A DNA stretch of 64,000 nt, taken from the NCBI RefSeq assembly GCF_028823535.1, contig NZ_JAQIYM010000009.1, positions 286,677 through 350,676 on the forward strand. Direction: 5' to 3'. The translations under genes were made by a program, and so were the position numbers. Of this stretch, positions 33,020 to 41,588 are shown piece after piece. Source of the stretch: Pseudomonas serbica. GTDB lineage: Bacteria > Pseudomonadota > Gammaproteobacteria > Pseudomonadales > Pseudomonadaceae. Each line of letters starts with the position of its first letter. The first letter of the stretch is position 1. The notes beneath the pieces were generated by a model. That model did no database searches, had not been told where the DNA came from, and saw only the letters and a list, made by a program, of their open reading frames with translations.

Positions 33020-33871
33020 ATGCCAGCCAATCGCCTGACCCTGCCTTCGCCGGCCAAACTCAATTTGATGCTGCACATTCTGGGTCGCCGTGAAGACGGC
33101 TACCACGAGTTGCAGACGCTGTTTCAGTTTCTCGACTACGGAGACGAAATCACCTTCGCCGTGCGCGACGACGGCGTCATTTGCCTGCACACCGAGTTCG
33201 ACGGCGTCCCCCACGACAGCAACCTGATCGTCAAGGCCGCGAAAAAACTTCAGGAGCAATCCGGCTGTTCGCTCGGTATTGATATCTGGATCGACAAAGT
33301 CCTGCCCATGGGCGGCGGCATTGGCGGCGGCAGTTCGAATGCCGCCACCACCCTGCTCGGCCTCAACCACCTCTGGCAACTGGGTTGGGATGAGGATCGG
33401 CTGGCCGCGCTGGGCCTGTCACTGGGAGCCGACGTTCCGGTTTTCGTGCGCGGGCATGCGGCTTTCGCCGAGGGCGTGGGGGAAAAACTGACCCCTGTCG
33501 ACCCTGAAGAACCCTGGTATCTGGTGCTGGTGCCGCAAGTCTCTGTAAGTACGGCAGAAATTTTTTCTGATCCGTTGTTGACACGTAACACGCCGCCCAT
33601 TAAAGTGCGCCCCGTTCCCAAGGGAAACAGTCGAAATGACTGCTTGCCGGTGGTAGCAAGGCGTTATCCAGAGGTACGTAACGCATTGAATTTGTTAGGT
33701 AAATTTACCGAAGCAAAACTCACCGGAACTGGAAGTTGTGTGTTTGGGGGCTTCCCAAGCAAAGCTGAAGCTGATAAAGTCTCGGCCCTTCTTACAGAGA
33801 CCCTTACAGGGTTTGTAGCAAAAGGAAGCAACATTTCGATGTTGCATCGCAAGCTGCAAAGTCTGCTCTAA
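33020..33871 (+). CDS. ispE: 4-diphosphocytidyl-2-C-methyl-D-erythritol kinase
   Basis: ATP-dependent kinase of the non-mevalonate isoprenoid pathway, from the GHMP family. The 283-residue protein has LPSPAKLNLMLHILGRREDG near residue 7 and the ATP loop LPMGGGIGGGSSNAA near 94. The ATG at 33020 overlaps the lolB stop region and matches family starts. The last third (33540-33871) is clearly richer in A and T than the rest and contains a promoter-like pair (33578-33606). Confidence 0.94.
   Translation: MPANRLTLPSPAKLNLMLHILGRREDGYHELQTLFQFLDYGDEITFAVRDDGVICLHTEFDGVPHDSNLIVKAAKKLQEQSGCSLGIDIWIDKVLPMGGGIGGGSSNAATTLLGLNHLWQLGWDEDRLAALGLSLGADVPVFVRGHAAFAEGVGEKLTPVDPEEPWYLVLVPQVSVSTAEIFSDPLLTRNTPPIKVRPVPKGNSRNDCLPVVARRYPEVRNALNLLGKFTEAKLTGTGSCVFGGFPSKAEADKVSALLTETLTGFVAKGSNISMLHRKLQSLL
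33578..33606 (+). promoter_or_regulatory. candidate internal promoter in ispE for tRNA-Gln and prs
   Basis: A perfect -35 box TTGACA at 33578 is followed after 17 bases by TAAAGT (4 of 6 matches to TATAAT). It lies inside the AT-richer part of ispE, about 300 bp before tRNA-Gln and 420 bp before prs, and could give both a supply independent of lolB-ispE. Confidence 0.45.
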
Positions 33872-33907
33872 AGGAACCGATTACTGGGTAATCGTTGCAA
33901 CAGATAC

Positions 33908-33982
33908 AGGGGCGTCGCCAAGCGGTAAGGCAGCAGGTTTTGATCCTGCCATGCGTTGGTTCGAATCCAGCCGCCCCTGCCA
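33908..33982 (+). tRNA. tRNA-Gln (anticodon TTG)
   Basis: A 75-nt cloverleaf: acceptor arm AGGGGCG pairs with CGCCCCT, the anticodon loop TTTTGAT has TTG, the T arm has GGTTCGAATCC, and CCA is encoded. It lies between ispE and prs, as in P. aeruginosa. Confidence 0.96.
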
Positions 33983-34027
33983 TTTTCTATACTCATCCAG
34001 GTTACCCTCAGCCTCTAGGTACTGCGC

Positions 34028-34969
34028 GTGTCCAAGATGATGGTCTTTACGGGGAATGCTAACCCCGATCTGGCTCGGCGTGTCGTACGTCAGCTGCATA
34101 TCCCTCTCGGTGACATCTCTGTCGGTAAATTCTCCGACGGCGAAATTACAGCCGAGATCAATGAAAACGTCCGCGGTAAAGATGTCTTCATTATTCAGCC
34201 GACTTGCGCCCCGACCAACGATAACCTGATGGAACTGGTAGTGATGGCTGATGCCTTCCGCCGCTCCTCGGCTACTCGTATCACTGCTGTTATTCCTTAC
34301 TTTGGTTATGCCCGTCAGGATCGCCGTCCGCGTTCCGCACGTGTGGCTATCAGCGCGAAAGTCGTCGCTGACATGCTTACCGTAGTCGGCATCGACCGTG
34401 TTCTCACGGTTGATCTGCATGCTGACCAAATCCAGGGTTTCTTCGATATTCCGGTAGATAACATCTACGGCTCCCCGGTTCTGGTGGATGACATTGAAGA
34501 TCAGCGCTTCGAAAACCTGATGATCGTGTCCCCGGACATTGGTGGCGTCGTGCGTGCACGTGCCGTTGCCAAATCCCTGGGCGTGGACCTCGGGATCATC
34601 GACAAACGCCGTGAGAAAGCCAATCACTCTGAAGTGATGCATATCATCGGTGATGTCGAAGGGCGTACCTGTATTCTGGTCGATGACATGGTCGATACCG
34701 CCGGCACCCTGTGCCACGCGGCCAAGGCCTTGAAAGAGCATGGCGCTGCCAAGGTTTTCGCCTACTGCACGCACCCTGTGCTGTCGGGTCGGGCGATCGA
34801 AAACATTGAAAATTCCGTGCTGGACGAGCTGGTGGTGACCAACACCATCCCGCTGTCCGCTGCAGCACAAGCCTGTGCGCGTATCCGTCAACTGGATATC
34901 GCACCGGTTGTTGCCGAGGCGGTCCGCCGCATCAGCAATGAAGAATCGATCAGCGCGATGTTCCGCTAA
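34028..34969 (+). CDS. prs: ribose-phosphate pyrophosphokinase
   Basis: Makes PRPP from ribose 5-phosphate and ATP for nucleotide, His and Trp synthesis; its product is the substrate of Hpt and Upp in this window. The 313-residue protein has DLHADQIQGFFDIPVDN near residue 127 (ribose-5-phosphate and metal contacts) and the PRPP loop LVDDMVDTAGTLCH near 215. The start is a GTG at 34028, which gives the family N-terminus MSKMMVFTGNANPDLARR. A strong terminator follows. Confidence 0.96.
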   Translation: MSKMMVFTGNANPDLARRVVRQLHIPLGDISVGKFSDGEITAEINENVRGKDVFIIQPTCAPTNDNLMELVVMADAFRRSSATRITAVIPYFGYARQDRRPRSARVAISAKVVADMLTVVGIDRVLTVDLHADQIQGFFDIPVDNIYGSPVLVDDIEDQRFENLMIVSPDIGGVVRARAVAKSLGVDLGIIDKRREKANHSEVMHIIGDVEGRTCILVDDMVDTAGTLCHAAKALKEHGAAKVFAYCTHPVLSGRAIENIENSVLDELVVTNTIPLSAAAQACARIRQLDIAPVVAEAVRRISNEESISAMFR

Positions 34970-35003
34970 GGGCCCTGCCCTTCTCGAAATGTCTCGTTGA
35001 CGA

Positions 35004-35046
35004 AAAGCGCCCCGCCCCGGCATTCCTGTCGGGGCGGGGCTTTTTT
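35004..35046 (+). terminator. terminator after prs
   Basis: AAAAGCGCCCCGCCCCG and CGGGGCGGGGCTTTTTT form an 11-bp GC stem with a T tail. Confidence 0.93.
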
Positions 35047-35111
35047 GCCCATATCGCCTTTAGCGCTGGTCGCAAACGCTGGGGCGAGTGTGGTTATTTT
35101 GGAGATACAAC

Positions 35112-35714
35112 ATGAACGATTTTACTCTGAATGCTGAAGTGCGTTCCGACCTGGGGAAAGGTGCGAGCCGCCGCCTGCGTCGTCTCGCAAGCCTGGTTCC
35201 AGCTGTAGTTTACGGTGGTGACAAAGCCCCTGAATCCATCAGCATGCTGGCCAAAGAAGTTGCCAAACTGCTCGAAAACGAAGCGGCTTACAGCCACATC
35301 ATCGAGCTGAACGTTGGTGGCACCAAGCAGAACGTCGTGATCAAAGCCCTGCAGCGTCACCCGGCCAAAGGCCACGTGATGCACGCTGACTTCGTACGCG
35401 TAGTAGCTGGCCAGAAACTGACCGCTATCGTTCCAGTGCACTTCATCAACGAAGAAGCACCGACCAAGAAAGGCGGCGAAATCTCGCACGTTGTTGCCGA
35501 GATCGAAGTTTCCTGCCTGCCAAAAGATCTGCCTGAGTTCATCGAAGTCGACCTGGCTAACGCTGAAATCGGCACCATCGTTCACCTGTCGGACCTCAAA
35601 GCTCCTAAAGGTGTCGAGTTCGTAGCCCTGGCACACGGCGATGACAAGGCTGTTGCCAACGTCCACGCTCCACGTGTTGCTCCAGAAGCTACCGAAGAAG
35701 GCGCAGCAGAGTAA
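35112..35714 (+). CDS. rplY: 50S ribosomal protein L25/CTC
   Basis: Binds 5S rRNA in the large subunit. The 200-residue protein has the L25 domain (residues 1-95, with GKGASRRLRR near 15 and PAVVYGG near 29) plus the C-terminal CTC extension found in pseudomonads, so it is about twice the E. coli length. GGAGATACAAC precedes the ATG at 35112. It is followed by a 169-bp structured spacer and then pth. Confidence 0.95.
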   Translation: MNDFTLNAEVRSDLGKGASRRLRRLASLVPAVVYGGDKAPESISMLAKEVAKLLENEAAYSHIIELNVGGTKQNVVIKALQRHPAKGHVMHADFVRVVAGQKLTAIVPVHFINEEAPTKKGGEISHVVAEIEVSCLPKDLPEFIEVDLANAEIGTIVHLSDLKAPKGVEFVALAHGDDKAVANVHAPRVAPEATEEGAAE

Positions 35715-35741
35715 TCACTCTGTGAAGCCGGAGTGATCAAG

Positions 35742-35855
35742 TAACATCGCGGACTGGAACGTAGCGAGAAAGCGGGCGAGAACGCGGAGTTTACATCATG
35801 GTAAATGAGCAATTTTCGTCCACTTTCGCCGCTTTCCCTGATTGCGGCGATGTTA
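35742..35855 (+). other. structured intercistronic RNA element between rplY and pth
   Basis: Nested complementary arms: TAACATCGC (35742-35750) with GCGATGTTA (35847-35855), 9 bp; GAAAGCGG (35768-35775) with CCGCTTTC (35829-35836), extended by CGA/TCG past one bulged G; and an inner hairpin TTTAC/GTAAA (35790-35805). It ends 12 bp before AAGGAAGG, the pth ribosome-binding site. A smaller stem ATCACTC/GAGTGAT precedes it at 35714-35737. No T-run follows, so it is not an ordinary terminator. Confidence 0.6.
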
Positions 35856-35883
35856 TCCACCACTCCAAGGAAGGGCCCCTATC

Positions 35884-36468
35884 GTGACTGCCATTAAACT
35901 GATCGTTGGCCTGGGTAATCCAGGCGCTGAATACGAACAGACCCGGCATAACGCAGGGGCCCTTTTTGTTGAGCGCATCGCGAACGCACAAGGTGTGAAC
36001 CTTGTGGCGGACCGCAAATATTTCGGCCTGACCGGGCGCTTCTCGCACCAGGGTCAGGATGTTCGTCTGCTGATTCCCACCACGTACATGAACCGCAGCG
36101 GCCAGGCCGTAGCGGCCCTTGCCGGTTTCTTCCGTATCAAGCCTGAAGAAATCCTCGTGGCGCATGACGAACTCGACCTGCCACCCGGCGTTGCCAAGCT
36201 CAAGCAGGGCGGCGGCCATGGCGGTCACAACGGGTTGCGCGACATCATTGCGCAACTGGGTAATCAGAATACTTTCTACCGCCTGCGGCTTGGCATCGGC
36301 CACCCGGGCGTCGCCAGTATGGTTTCAAATTTCGTCCTGGGTCGTGCGCCACGCGCCGAACAGGAAAAACTCGATGCCAGCATCGACTTTGCCCTCGGCG
36401 TGCTGCCGGATATCCTCGCCGGTGAATGGAACCGCGCGATGAAAAACCTGCACAGCCAGAAGGCCTGA
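35884..36468 (+). CDS. pth: peptidyl-tRNA hydrolase
   Basis: Releases tRNA from stalled peptidyl-tRNA. The 194-residue protein has VGLGNPGAEYEQTRHNAG at residues 8-25 with the catalytic His, and later YMNRSGQAV near 65 and HDELDLPPG near 94. The start is a GTG at 35884, with AAGGAAGG 9 bases upstream. ychF follows 22 bp downstream, and this pth-ychF pairing is widespread. Confidence 0.96.
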   Translation: MTAIKLIVGLGNPGAEYEQTRHNAGALFVERIANAQGVNLVADRKYFGLTGRFSHQGQDVRLLIPTTYMNRSGQAVAALAGFFRIKPEEILVAHDELDLPPGVAKLKQGGGHGGHNGLRDIIAQLGNQNTFYRLRLGIGHPGVASMVSNFVLGRAPRAEQEKLDASIDFALGVLPDILAGEWNRAMKNLHSQKA

Positions 36469-36490
36469 CTTTTACCCGAGGGGAAACACC

Positions 36491-37591
36491 ATGGGATTCA
36501 ATTGCGGCATCGTCGGCCTGCCTAACGTCGGCAAGTCCACCCTGTTCAACGCCCTGACCAAATCCGGTATCGCGGCCGAGAACTTCCCCTTCTGCACCAT
36601 CGAACCCAACAGCGGTATCGTGCCGATGCCGGATCCGCGCCTGCAAGCCCTGGCGGAAATCGTCAACCCAAAGCGCATCCTGCCGACCACCATGGAATTC
36701 GTCGACATCGCGGGCCTCGTGGCCGGTGCTTCGAAAGGTGAAGGCCTGGGCAACAAGTTTTTGGCCAACATCCGTGAAACCGATGCCATCGCCCACGTGG
36801 TCCGCTGCTTCGAAGACGAGAACGTGATCCACGTCTCCAACAGCGTCGACCCGAAACGCGACATCGAGATCATCGACCTGGAACTGATCTTCGCCGACCT
36901 CGACAGCTGCGAGAAACAACTGCAGAAAGTCGCGCGTAACGCCAAGGGTGGAGACAAGGACGCCGTCGTCCAGAAAGGCCTGCTGGAGCAACTGATCGCC
37001 CACTTCACCGAAGGCAAGCCAGCGCGCAGCCTGATGAAGAACATGGGTACCGACGAAAAAGCGGTGATCAAGGGCTTCCACCTGCTGACCACCAAGCCGG
37101 TGATGTACATCGCCAACGTCGCTGAAGACGGTTTCGAGAACAACCCGCACCTGGACGTGGTCAGGGCCATCGCCGAAGAAGAAGGTGCCATGGTTGTTCC
37201 GGTCTGCAACAAGATCGAAGCGGAAATCGCCGAGCTCGATGACGGCGAAGAGAAAGACATGTTCCTCGAAGCCTTAGGACTCGAAGAGCCTGGCCTGAAC
37301 CGCGTGATCCGCGCCGGCTACGAAATGCTGCACCTGCAGACCTACTTCACCGCCGGTGTCGAAGAAGTCCGCGCCTGGACCGTGCGCGTCGGTGCCACCG
37401 CACCACAAGCCGCTGGCGTGATCCACACCGACTTCGAAAAAGGCTTCATCCGCGCCGAAGTAATCGCCTACAACGACTTCATCCAGTACAAGGGCGAAGC
37501 CGGTACCAAGGAAGCCGGTAAATGGCGCCTGGAAGGCAAGGACTACATCGTCAAGGACGGCGACGTGATGCACTTCCGTTTCAACGTCTGA
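36491..37591 (+). CDS. ychF: redox-regulated ATPase YchF
   Basis: Obg-family P-loop protein that prefers ATP, associates with ribosomes and affects the oxidative-stress response. The 366-residue protein has the P-loop GLPNVGKSTLFNALT at residues 8-22, DIAGLVAGA near 73, the NKIE base-recognition motif near 239 in place of NKxD, and a C-terminal TGS domain (about 280-364). GAGGGGAAACACC precedes the ATG. It is co-transcribed with pth. Confidence 0.96.
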   Translation: MGFNCGIVGLPNVGKSTLFNALTKSGIAAENFPFCTIEPNSGIVPMPDPRLQALAEIVNPKRILPTTMEFVDIAGLVAGASKGEGLGNKFLANIRETDAIAHVVRCFEDENVIHVSNSVDPKRDIEIIDLELIFADLDSCEKQLQKVARNAKGGDKDAVVQKGLLEQLIAHFTEGKPARSLMKNMGTDEKAVIKGFHLLTTKPVMYIANVAEDGFENNPHLDVVRAIAEEEGAMVVPVCNKIEAEIAELDDGEEKDMFLEALGLEEPGLNRVIRAGYEMLHLQTYFTAGVEEVRAWTVRVGATAPQAAGVIHTDFEKGFIRAEVIAYNDFIQYKGEAGTKEAGKWRLEGKDYIVKDGDVMHFRFNV

Positions 37592-37608
37592 CGCTCAAGG
37601 CCTTCAAC

Positions 37609-37638
37609 AAAAAAAGCACCCTCGCGGGTGCTTTTTTT
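37609..37638. terminator. bidirectional terminator between ychF and ycaO
   Basis: AAAAAAGCACCC / GGGTGCTTTTTT with a TCGC loop has A and T tracts on both flanks, so it serves the convergent ychF and ycaO-like genes. Confidence 0.93.
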
Positions 37639-37657
37639 GTGGCCGCTATATAACCGC

Positions 37658-39859
37658 TTACCTGGCCACTTTCGCGCGGGCCGAGTGCAGTTTCTTGTAG
37701 CTGTCGATCAGGCGCAGGTGCCGGTCGAGCCCTTCCAGCTTCATGCTGGTTGGCGTCAAGCCGAAGAAGCGCACGCTGCCGTTCACGGAGCCGATCGCGG
37801 CGTCCATGCGCTCGCTGCCAAACATCCGGCGGAAGTTGGCCTCGTAATCGACCAGTTCCAGGTCCTCGTCCAGCTGCATTTCCAGCACCACGTTCACGGC
37901 CTGGTAGAACAAGCCGCGCTCGACGGTGTTGTCGTTGTACTGCAGGAACATTTCCACCAGCTCTTTCGCCTCTTCAAACTTCTGCAAGGCGAGATTGATC
38001 AGCAACTTCAACTCCAGGATCGTCAACTGACCCCAGGCGGTGTTGTCGTCGAATTCGATGCCGATCAAGGTGGTGATGTCGGTGTAGTCGTCCAGTTCGC
38101 TGTCTTCCAGACGCTTGACCAGCGACTTCAGGCCGGCCTTGTCGAGGCTGTGCAGGTTGAGGATGTCCTCGCGGAAAAACAGCGCCTTGTTGGTGTTGTC
38201 CCAGATCAGGTCGTCCACCGGATAAATTTCCGAGTAGTCCGGTACCAGGATGCGGCAGGCCGTTGCACCGATGTGCTCGTACACCGCCATATACACTTCC
38301 TTGCCCATGCCTTCGAGAATGCCGAACAAGGTCGCGGCTTCCTCGGCATTGGAGTCTTCACCCTGGCCGGAGAAGTCCCACTCGACGAATTCGTAGTCCG
38401 ACTGGGCACTGAAGAAGCGCCACGACACCACGCCGCTCGAATCGATAAAGTGCTCGACGAAGTTATTCGGCTCGGTCACCGCATGACCTTCAAAGGTCGG
38501 CAGCGGCAGGTCATTGAGGCCTTCGAAGCTGCGGCCCTGCAACAATTCCGTCAGGCTGCGCTCCAGCGCCACCTCCAGGCTCGGGTGCGCGCCGAACGAG
38601 GCGAAAACACCACCGGTACGCGGGTTCATCAAGGTGACGCACATCACCGGGAATTCGCCGCCCAGGGATGCATCCTTGACCAGCACAGGGAAGCCCTGCT
38701 CTTCCAGCGCCTGGATACCCGCGAGAATTCCGGGGTACTTCGCCAGCACCTCGGCCGGTACATCCGGCAGGGCAAATTCGCCCTCGATGATTTCGCGCTT
38801 GACCGCGCGCTCGAAGATTTCCGACAGGCACTGCACCTGCGCTTCGGCCAGGGTATTGCCGGCACTCATGCCGTTGCTCAGGTACAGGTTTTCGATCAGG
38901 TTGGATGGGAAATACACCACCTCGCCGTCCGACTGGCGCACGTACGGCAGCGAGCAGATGCCGCGTTCTTCATTGCCCGAGTTGGTGTCGAACAGATGCG
39001 AGCCACGCAGTTCGCCATCGCGATTGAAGACTCGCAGGCAATACTCGTCGAGAATCTCCGCCGGCAGTTCATCCTTGGGACCAGGCTGGAACCAGCGCTC
39101 GTTCGGGTAATGCACAAACGCCGCATTGGCGATGTCTTCTCCCCAGAACTGATCGTTGTAGAAAAAGTTACAGTTCAGCCGCTCGATAAACTCGCCCAGC
39201 GCCGATGCCAGCGCGCCTTCCTTGGTGGCGCCCTTGCCATTGGTGAAACACATCGGCGAGTGCGCATCGCGGATATGCAGCGACCACACGTTGGGCACGA
39301 TATTGCGCCACGAGGCGATTTCAATCTTCATACCCAGGCCGGCCAGGATGCCCGACATGTTGGCGATGGTCTGTTCCAGCGGCAGGTCCTTGCCGACGAT
39401 GTAGGTGCCCGCTTCTGAACCTGACGTGGAAGCTGGCATCAGCAATGCCTGGGCATCGGCATCGAGGTTTTCCACCTCCTCAATCACAAACTCAGGCCCG
39501 GCCTGCACCACTTTTTTCACGGTGCAGCGGTCGATGGAACGCAAGATGCCCTGGCGGTCCTTGTCGGAGATATCGGCCGGCAACTCAACCTGAATCTTGA
39601 AAATCTGGTTGTAGCGATTTTCCGGGTCGACAATGTTGTTCTGCGACAGGCGGATGTTATCGGTGGGAATGTTGCGGGTGTCGCAGTACAACTTCACGAA
39701 ATACGCCGCACACAACGCCGACGAAGCCAGGAAGTAGTCGAACGGACCGGGGGCCGAACCATCGCCCTTGTAGCGGATAGGTTGATCGGCCACCACGGTG
39801 AAGTCATCGAACTTGGCTTCAAGTCGAAGGTTGTCGAGAAAATTGACCTTGATTTCCAT
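37658..39859 (-). CDS. ycaO: OsmC-YcaO fusion protein
   Basis: A 733-residue protein joining an OsmC-like peroxidase domain (about residues 1-140, with DYFLASSALCAAYFVKLYC near 40-58 carrying one conserved Cys) to a full YcaO domain (about 170-600). YcaO proteins use ATP to activate amide backbones; E. coli YcaO is needed for beta-methylthiolation of ribosomal protein S12 together with RimO. LSEIFERAVKREIIEGE near 340 is typical of the YcaO ATP site. E. coli YcaO is about 586 residues and ends in a TPR-like tail, also visible here. The ATG at 39859 was chosen because the OsmC domain begins there. Confidence 0.88.
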   Translation of the reverse strand: MEIKVNFLDNLRLEAKFDDFTVVADQPIRYKGDGSAPGPFDYFLASSALCAAYFVKLYCDTRNIPTDNIRLSQNNIVDPENRYNQIFKIQVELPADISDKDRQGILRSIDRCTVKKVVQAGPEFVIEEVENLDADAQALLMPASTSGSEAGTYIVGKDLPLEQTIANMSGILAGLGMKIEIASWRNIVPNVWSLHIRDAHSPMCFTNGKGATKEGALASALGEFIERLNCNFFYNDQFWGEDIANAAFVHYPNERWFQPGPKDELPAEILDEYCLRVFNRDGELRGSHLFDTNSGNEERGICSLPYVRQSDGEVVYFPSNLIENLYLSNGMSAGNTLAEAQVQCLSEIFERAVKREIIEGEFALPDVPAEVLAKYPGILAGIQALEEQGFPVLVKDASLGGEFPVMCVTLMNPRTGGVFASFGAHPSLEVALERSLTELLQGRSFEGLNDLPLPTFEGHAVTEPNNFVEHFIDSSGVVSWRFFSAQSDYEFVEWDFSGQGEDSNAEEAATLFGILEGMGKEVYMAVYEHIGATACRILVPDYSEIYPVDDLIWDNTNKALFFREDILNLHSLDKAGLKSLVKRLEDSELDDYTDITTLIGIEFDDNTAWGQLTILELKLLINLALQKFEEAKELVEMFLQYNDNTVERGLFYQAVNVVLEMQLDEDLELVDYEANFRRMFGSERMDAAIGSVNGSVRFFGLTPTSMKLEGLDRHLRLIDSYKKLHSARAKVAR

Positions 39860-39959
39860 GCGGGGTACCAGAATAACGAGCAAACGAATGGCCGCCATTA
39901 TCCGGCTTTTCAGCCGGAAGTCTTGTCCAAGCTCACCCTTGCGGCTACGCGGGATGTAA

Positions 39960-41177
39960 TCAGGCCTTTTTGGTACGCGGCAGGAAAATCGCCAATACGC
40001 CCAGCAACGGCAGGAACGAACAGAGGAAGTACACGTATTCGATGCCGTGGATGTCCGCCAGGTGCCCCAGCAGGGCCGCGCCAATCCCGCCGAAACCGAA
40101 CATCAGGCCGAAGAACACCCCGGCAATCATCCCGACGTTACCCGGCACCAGCTCCTGGGCGTACACCACGATGGCCGAGAAGGCCGAGGCGAGGATGAAG
40201 CCGATGACCACGCTGAGGACAGTGGTCCAGAACAGGTCCACATGGGGCAGTAGCAAGGTGAAGGGTGCAACCCCGAGGATCGAGAACCAGATCACCGCCT
40301 TACGCCCGATCTTGTCGCCGATGGGCCCGCCAAAGAATGTCCCTGCGGCCACCGCACCGAGAAACAGGAACAGGTGCAGTTGCGAGCTGGCCACCGACAG
40401 GTCGAACTTCTCGATCAGGTAGAACGTGAAGTAACTGGTGAGGCTGGACATGTAGAAGTACTTGGAGAACACCAGCAGCCCGAGCACCACCAGTGCGCTG
40501 GTCACCCGCCCCTTGGACAGGCCGTGGGTCGCAGCCTGGCCCTGCTTGAGCTTGAACAGGTTCAAGTGGTTGGCGTACCAGCGGCTGATCCGGTACAACA
40601 CGAACAGTGCAAACACCGCGAACAAACCGAACCAGGCGACGTTACCCTGGCCGTAGGGGATGATGATCGCTGCCGCCAGTAACGGACCAAAAGCCGAGCC
40701 CGCGTTACCGCCGACCTGAAAGGTCGATTGCGCCAGGCCAAATCGCCCACCCGAGGCCAGTCGGGCCACACGGGAAGCTTCCGGATGGAAGGTCGAGGAG
40801 CCAATGCCGATCAAGCCCGCCGCCAGCAGGATCAGCGGGAAGCTGCCGACCACCGACATCATCACGATGCCGATCAAGGTGCAGACCGTACCAGCCGGCA
40901 ACAGCCAGGGCTTGGGATGGCGGTCGGTGTGGTAGCCGACCCAGGGTTGCAGCAGCGAAGCGGTGAGCTGGAAGGTCAGGGTGATCAGGCCGACCTGTGT
41001 GAACGTCAGGCCATAGTTGGCCTTGAGCATCGGGTAGATCGACGGCAGCACCGATTGGATCAAGTCGTTGATCAGGTGCGCCAGTGCCACTGCGCCAATG
41101 ATGCGCATGACCAGAGGGCTTCCTTGCGAGGTCGCGGGCGCCGCCGCAGTGGCGGACTGAACGTTGCTGATTGCCAT
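39960..41177 (-). CDS. Fsr-type MFS exporter (fosmidomycin-resistance family)
   Basis: Twelve-helix major-facilitator transporter of 405 residues, close to E. coli Fsr, which expels fosmidomycin. LAHLINDLIQSVLPSIYPML near residue 34 and SSTFHPEASRVARLASGGR near 133 are diagnostic. The natural substrate is unknown. The ATG at 41177 gives a short soluble N-terminus like that of Fsr. It is transcribed toward ycaO, ending about 100 bp from its start. Upstream 240 bp separate it from tRNA-Met. Confidence 0.88.
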   Translation of the reverse strand: MAISNVQSATAAAPATSQGSPLVMRIIGAVALAHLINDLIQSVLPSIYPMLKANYGLTFTQVGLITLTFQLTASLLQPWVGYHTDRHPKPWLLPAGTVCTLIGIVMMSVVGSFPLILLAAGLIGIGSSTFHPEASRVARLASGGRFGLAQSTFQVGGNAGSAFGPLLAAAIIIPYGQGNVAWFGLFAVFALFVLYRISRWYANHLNLFKLKQGQAATHGLSKGRVTSALVVLGLLVFSKYFYMSSLTSYFTFYLIEKFDLSVASSQLHLFLFLGAVAAGTFFGGPIGDKIGRKAVIWFSILGVAPFTLLLPHVDLFWTTVLSVVIGFILASAFSAIVVYAQELVPGNVGMIAGVFFGLMFGFGGIGAALLGHLADIHGIEYVYFLCSFLPLLGVLAIFLPRTKKA

Positions 41178-41419
41178 GAAAATTCCGAAAAACAAAGAGG
41201 TGCACAGGGGCAGATGCACCAATGTGCCATTTTTCGCTGCGGCAGCGCCATCCCCTTAGCCTGCTAACGACCTCGGTATTCGGAAGATTTCAGGTCGATC
41301 AATGCCCTCCTCCGCCCCGACTTTTCGGCTCGGGAAGATAAGCGGTTGAAAGTGTAGAGAAATATTTTAAATTTACGCTTGACGCATCTCCGATACCGGT
41401 GAATAATGCGCGCCATCTT

Positions 41420-41496
41420 GGCTACATAGCTCAGTTGGTTAGAGCATAGCATTCATAATGCTGGGGTCCGGGGTTCAAGTCCCTGTGTAGCCACCA
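41420..41496 (+). tRNA. tRNA-Met, elongator (anticodon CAT)
   Basis: A 77-nt cloverleaf: acceptor GGCTACA pairs with TGTAGCC, the D arm has AGCTCAGTTGGTTAGAGC, the anticodon loop is TTCATAA, the T arm has GGTTCAAGTCC, and CCA is encoded. The paired first base and the D-arm form point to elongator, not initiator, Met. Confidence 0.95.
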
Positions 41497-41505
41497 AGTG
41501 CTAAA

Positions 41506-41538
41506 AACGGCTTACCGAAAGGTAGGCCGTTTTTTTTA
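41506..41538 (+). terminator. terminator after tRNA-Met
   Basis: AACGGCTTACC / GGTAGGCCGTT with a GAAA loop and eight T forms a strong intrinsic terminator 10 bp past the tRNA. Confidence 0.9.
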
Positions 41539-41588
41539 TGCCTCAAGAAAATGCACTGCGGTCGAGCCCTTCCCTCAACCGCATCGCC

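Noticed and set aside
35714..35855. rplY-pth spacer structure as an intrinsic terminator
   Set aside because: No T-run follows any of the stems, and the pth ribosome-binding site comes directly after.
37628..39418. 596-codon plus-strand frame opposite the OsmC-YcaO gene
   Set aside because: It crosses the ychF terminator and is a GC-driven shadow; the minus-strand product has clear OsmC and YcaO domains.
41420..41496. tRNA-Met and tRNA-Gln as integration sites for mobile elements
   Set aside because: No duplicated tRNA 3' end, integrase or foreign cargo was seen beside either tRNA.
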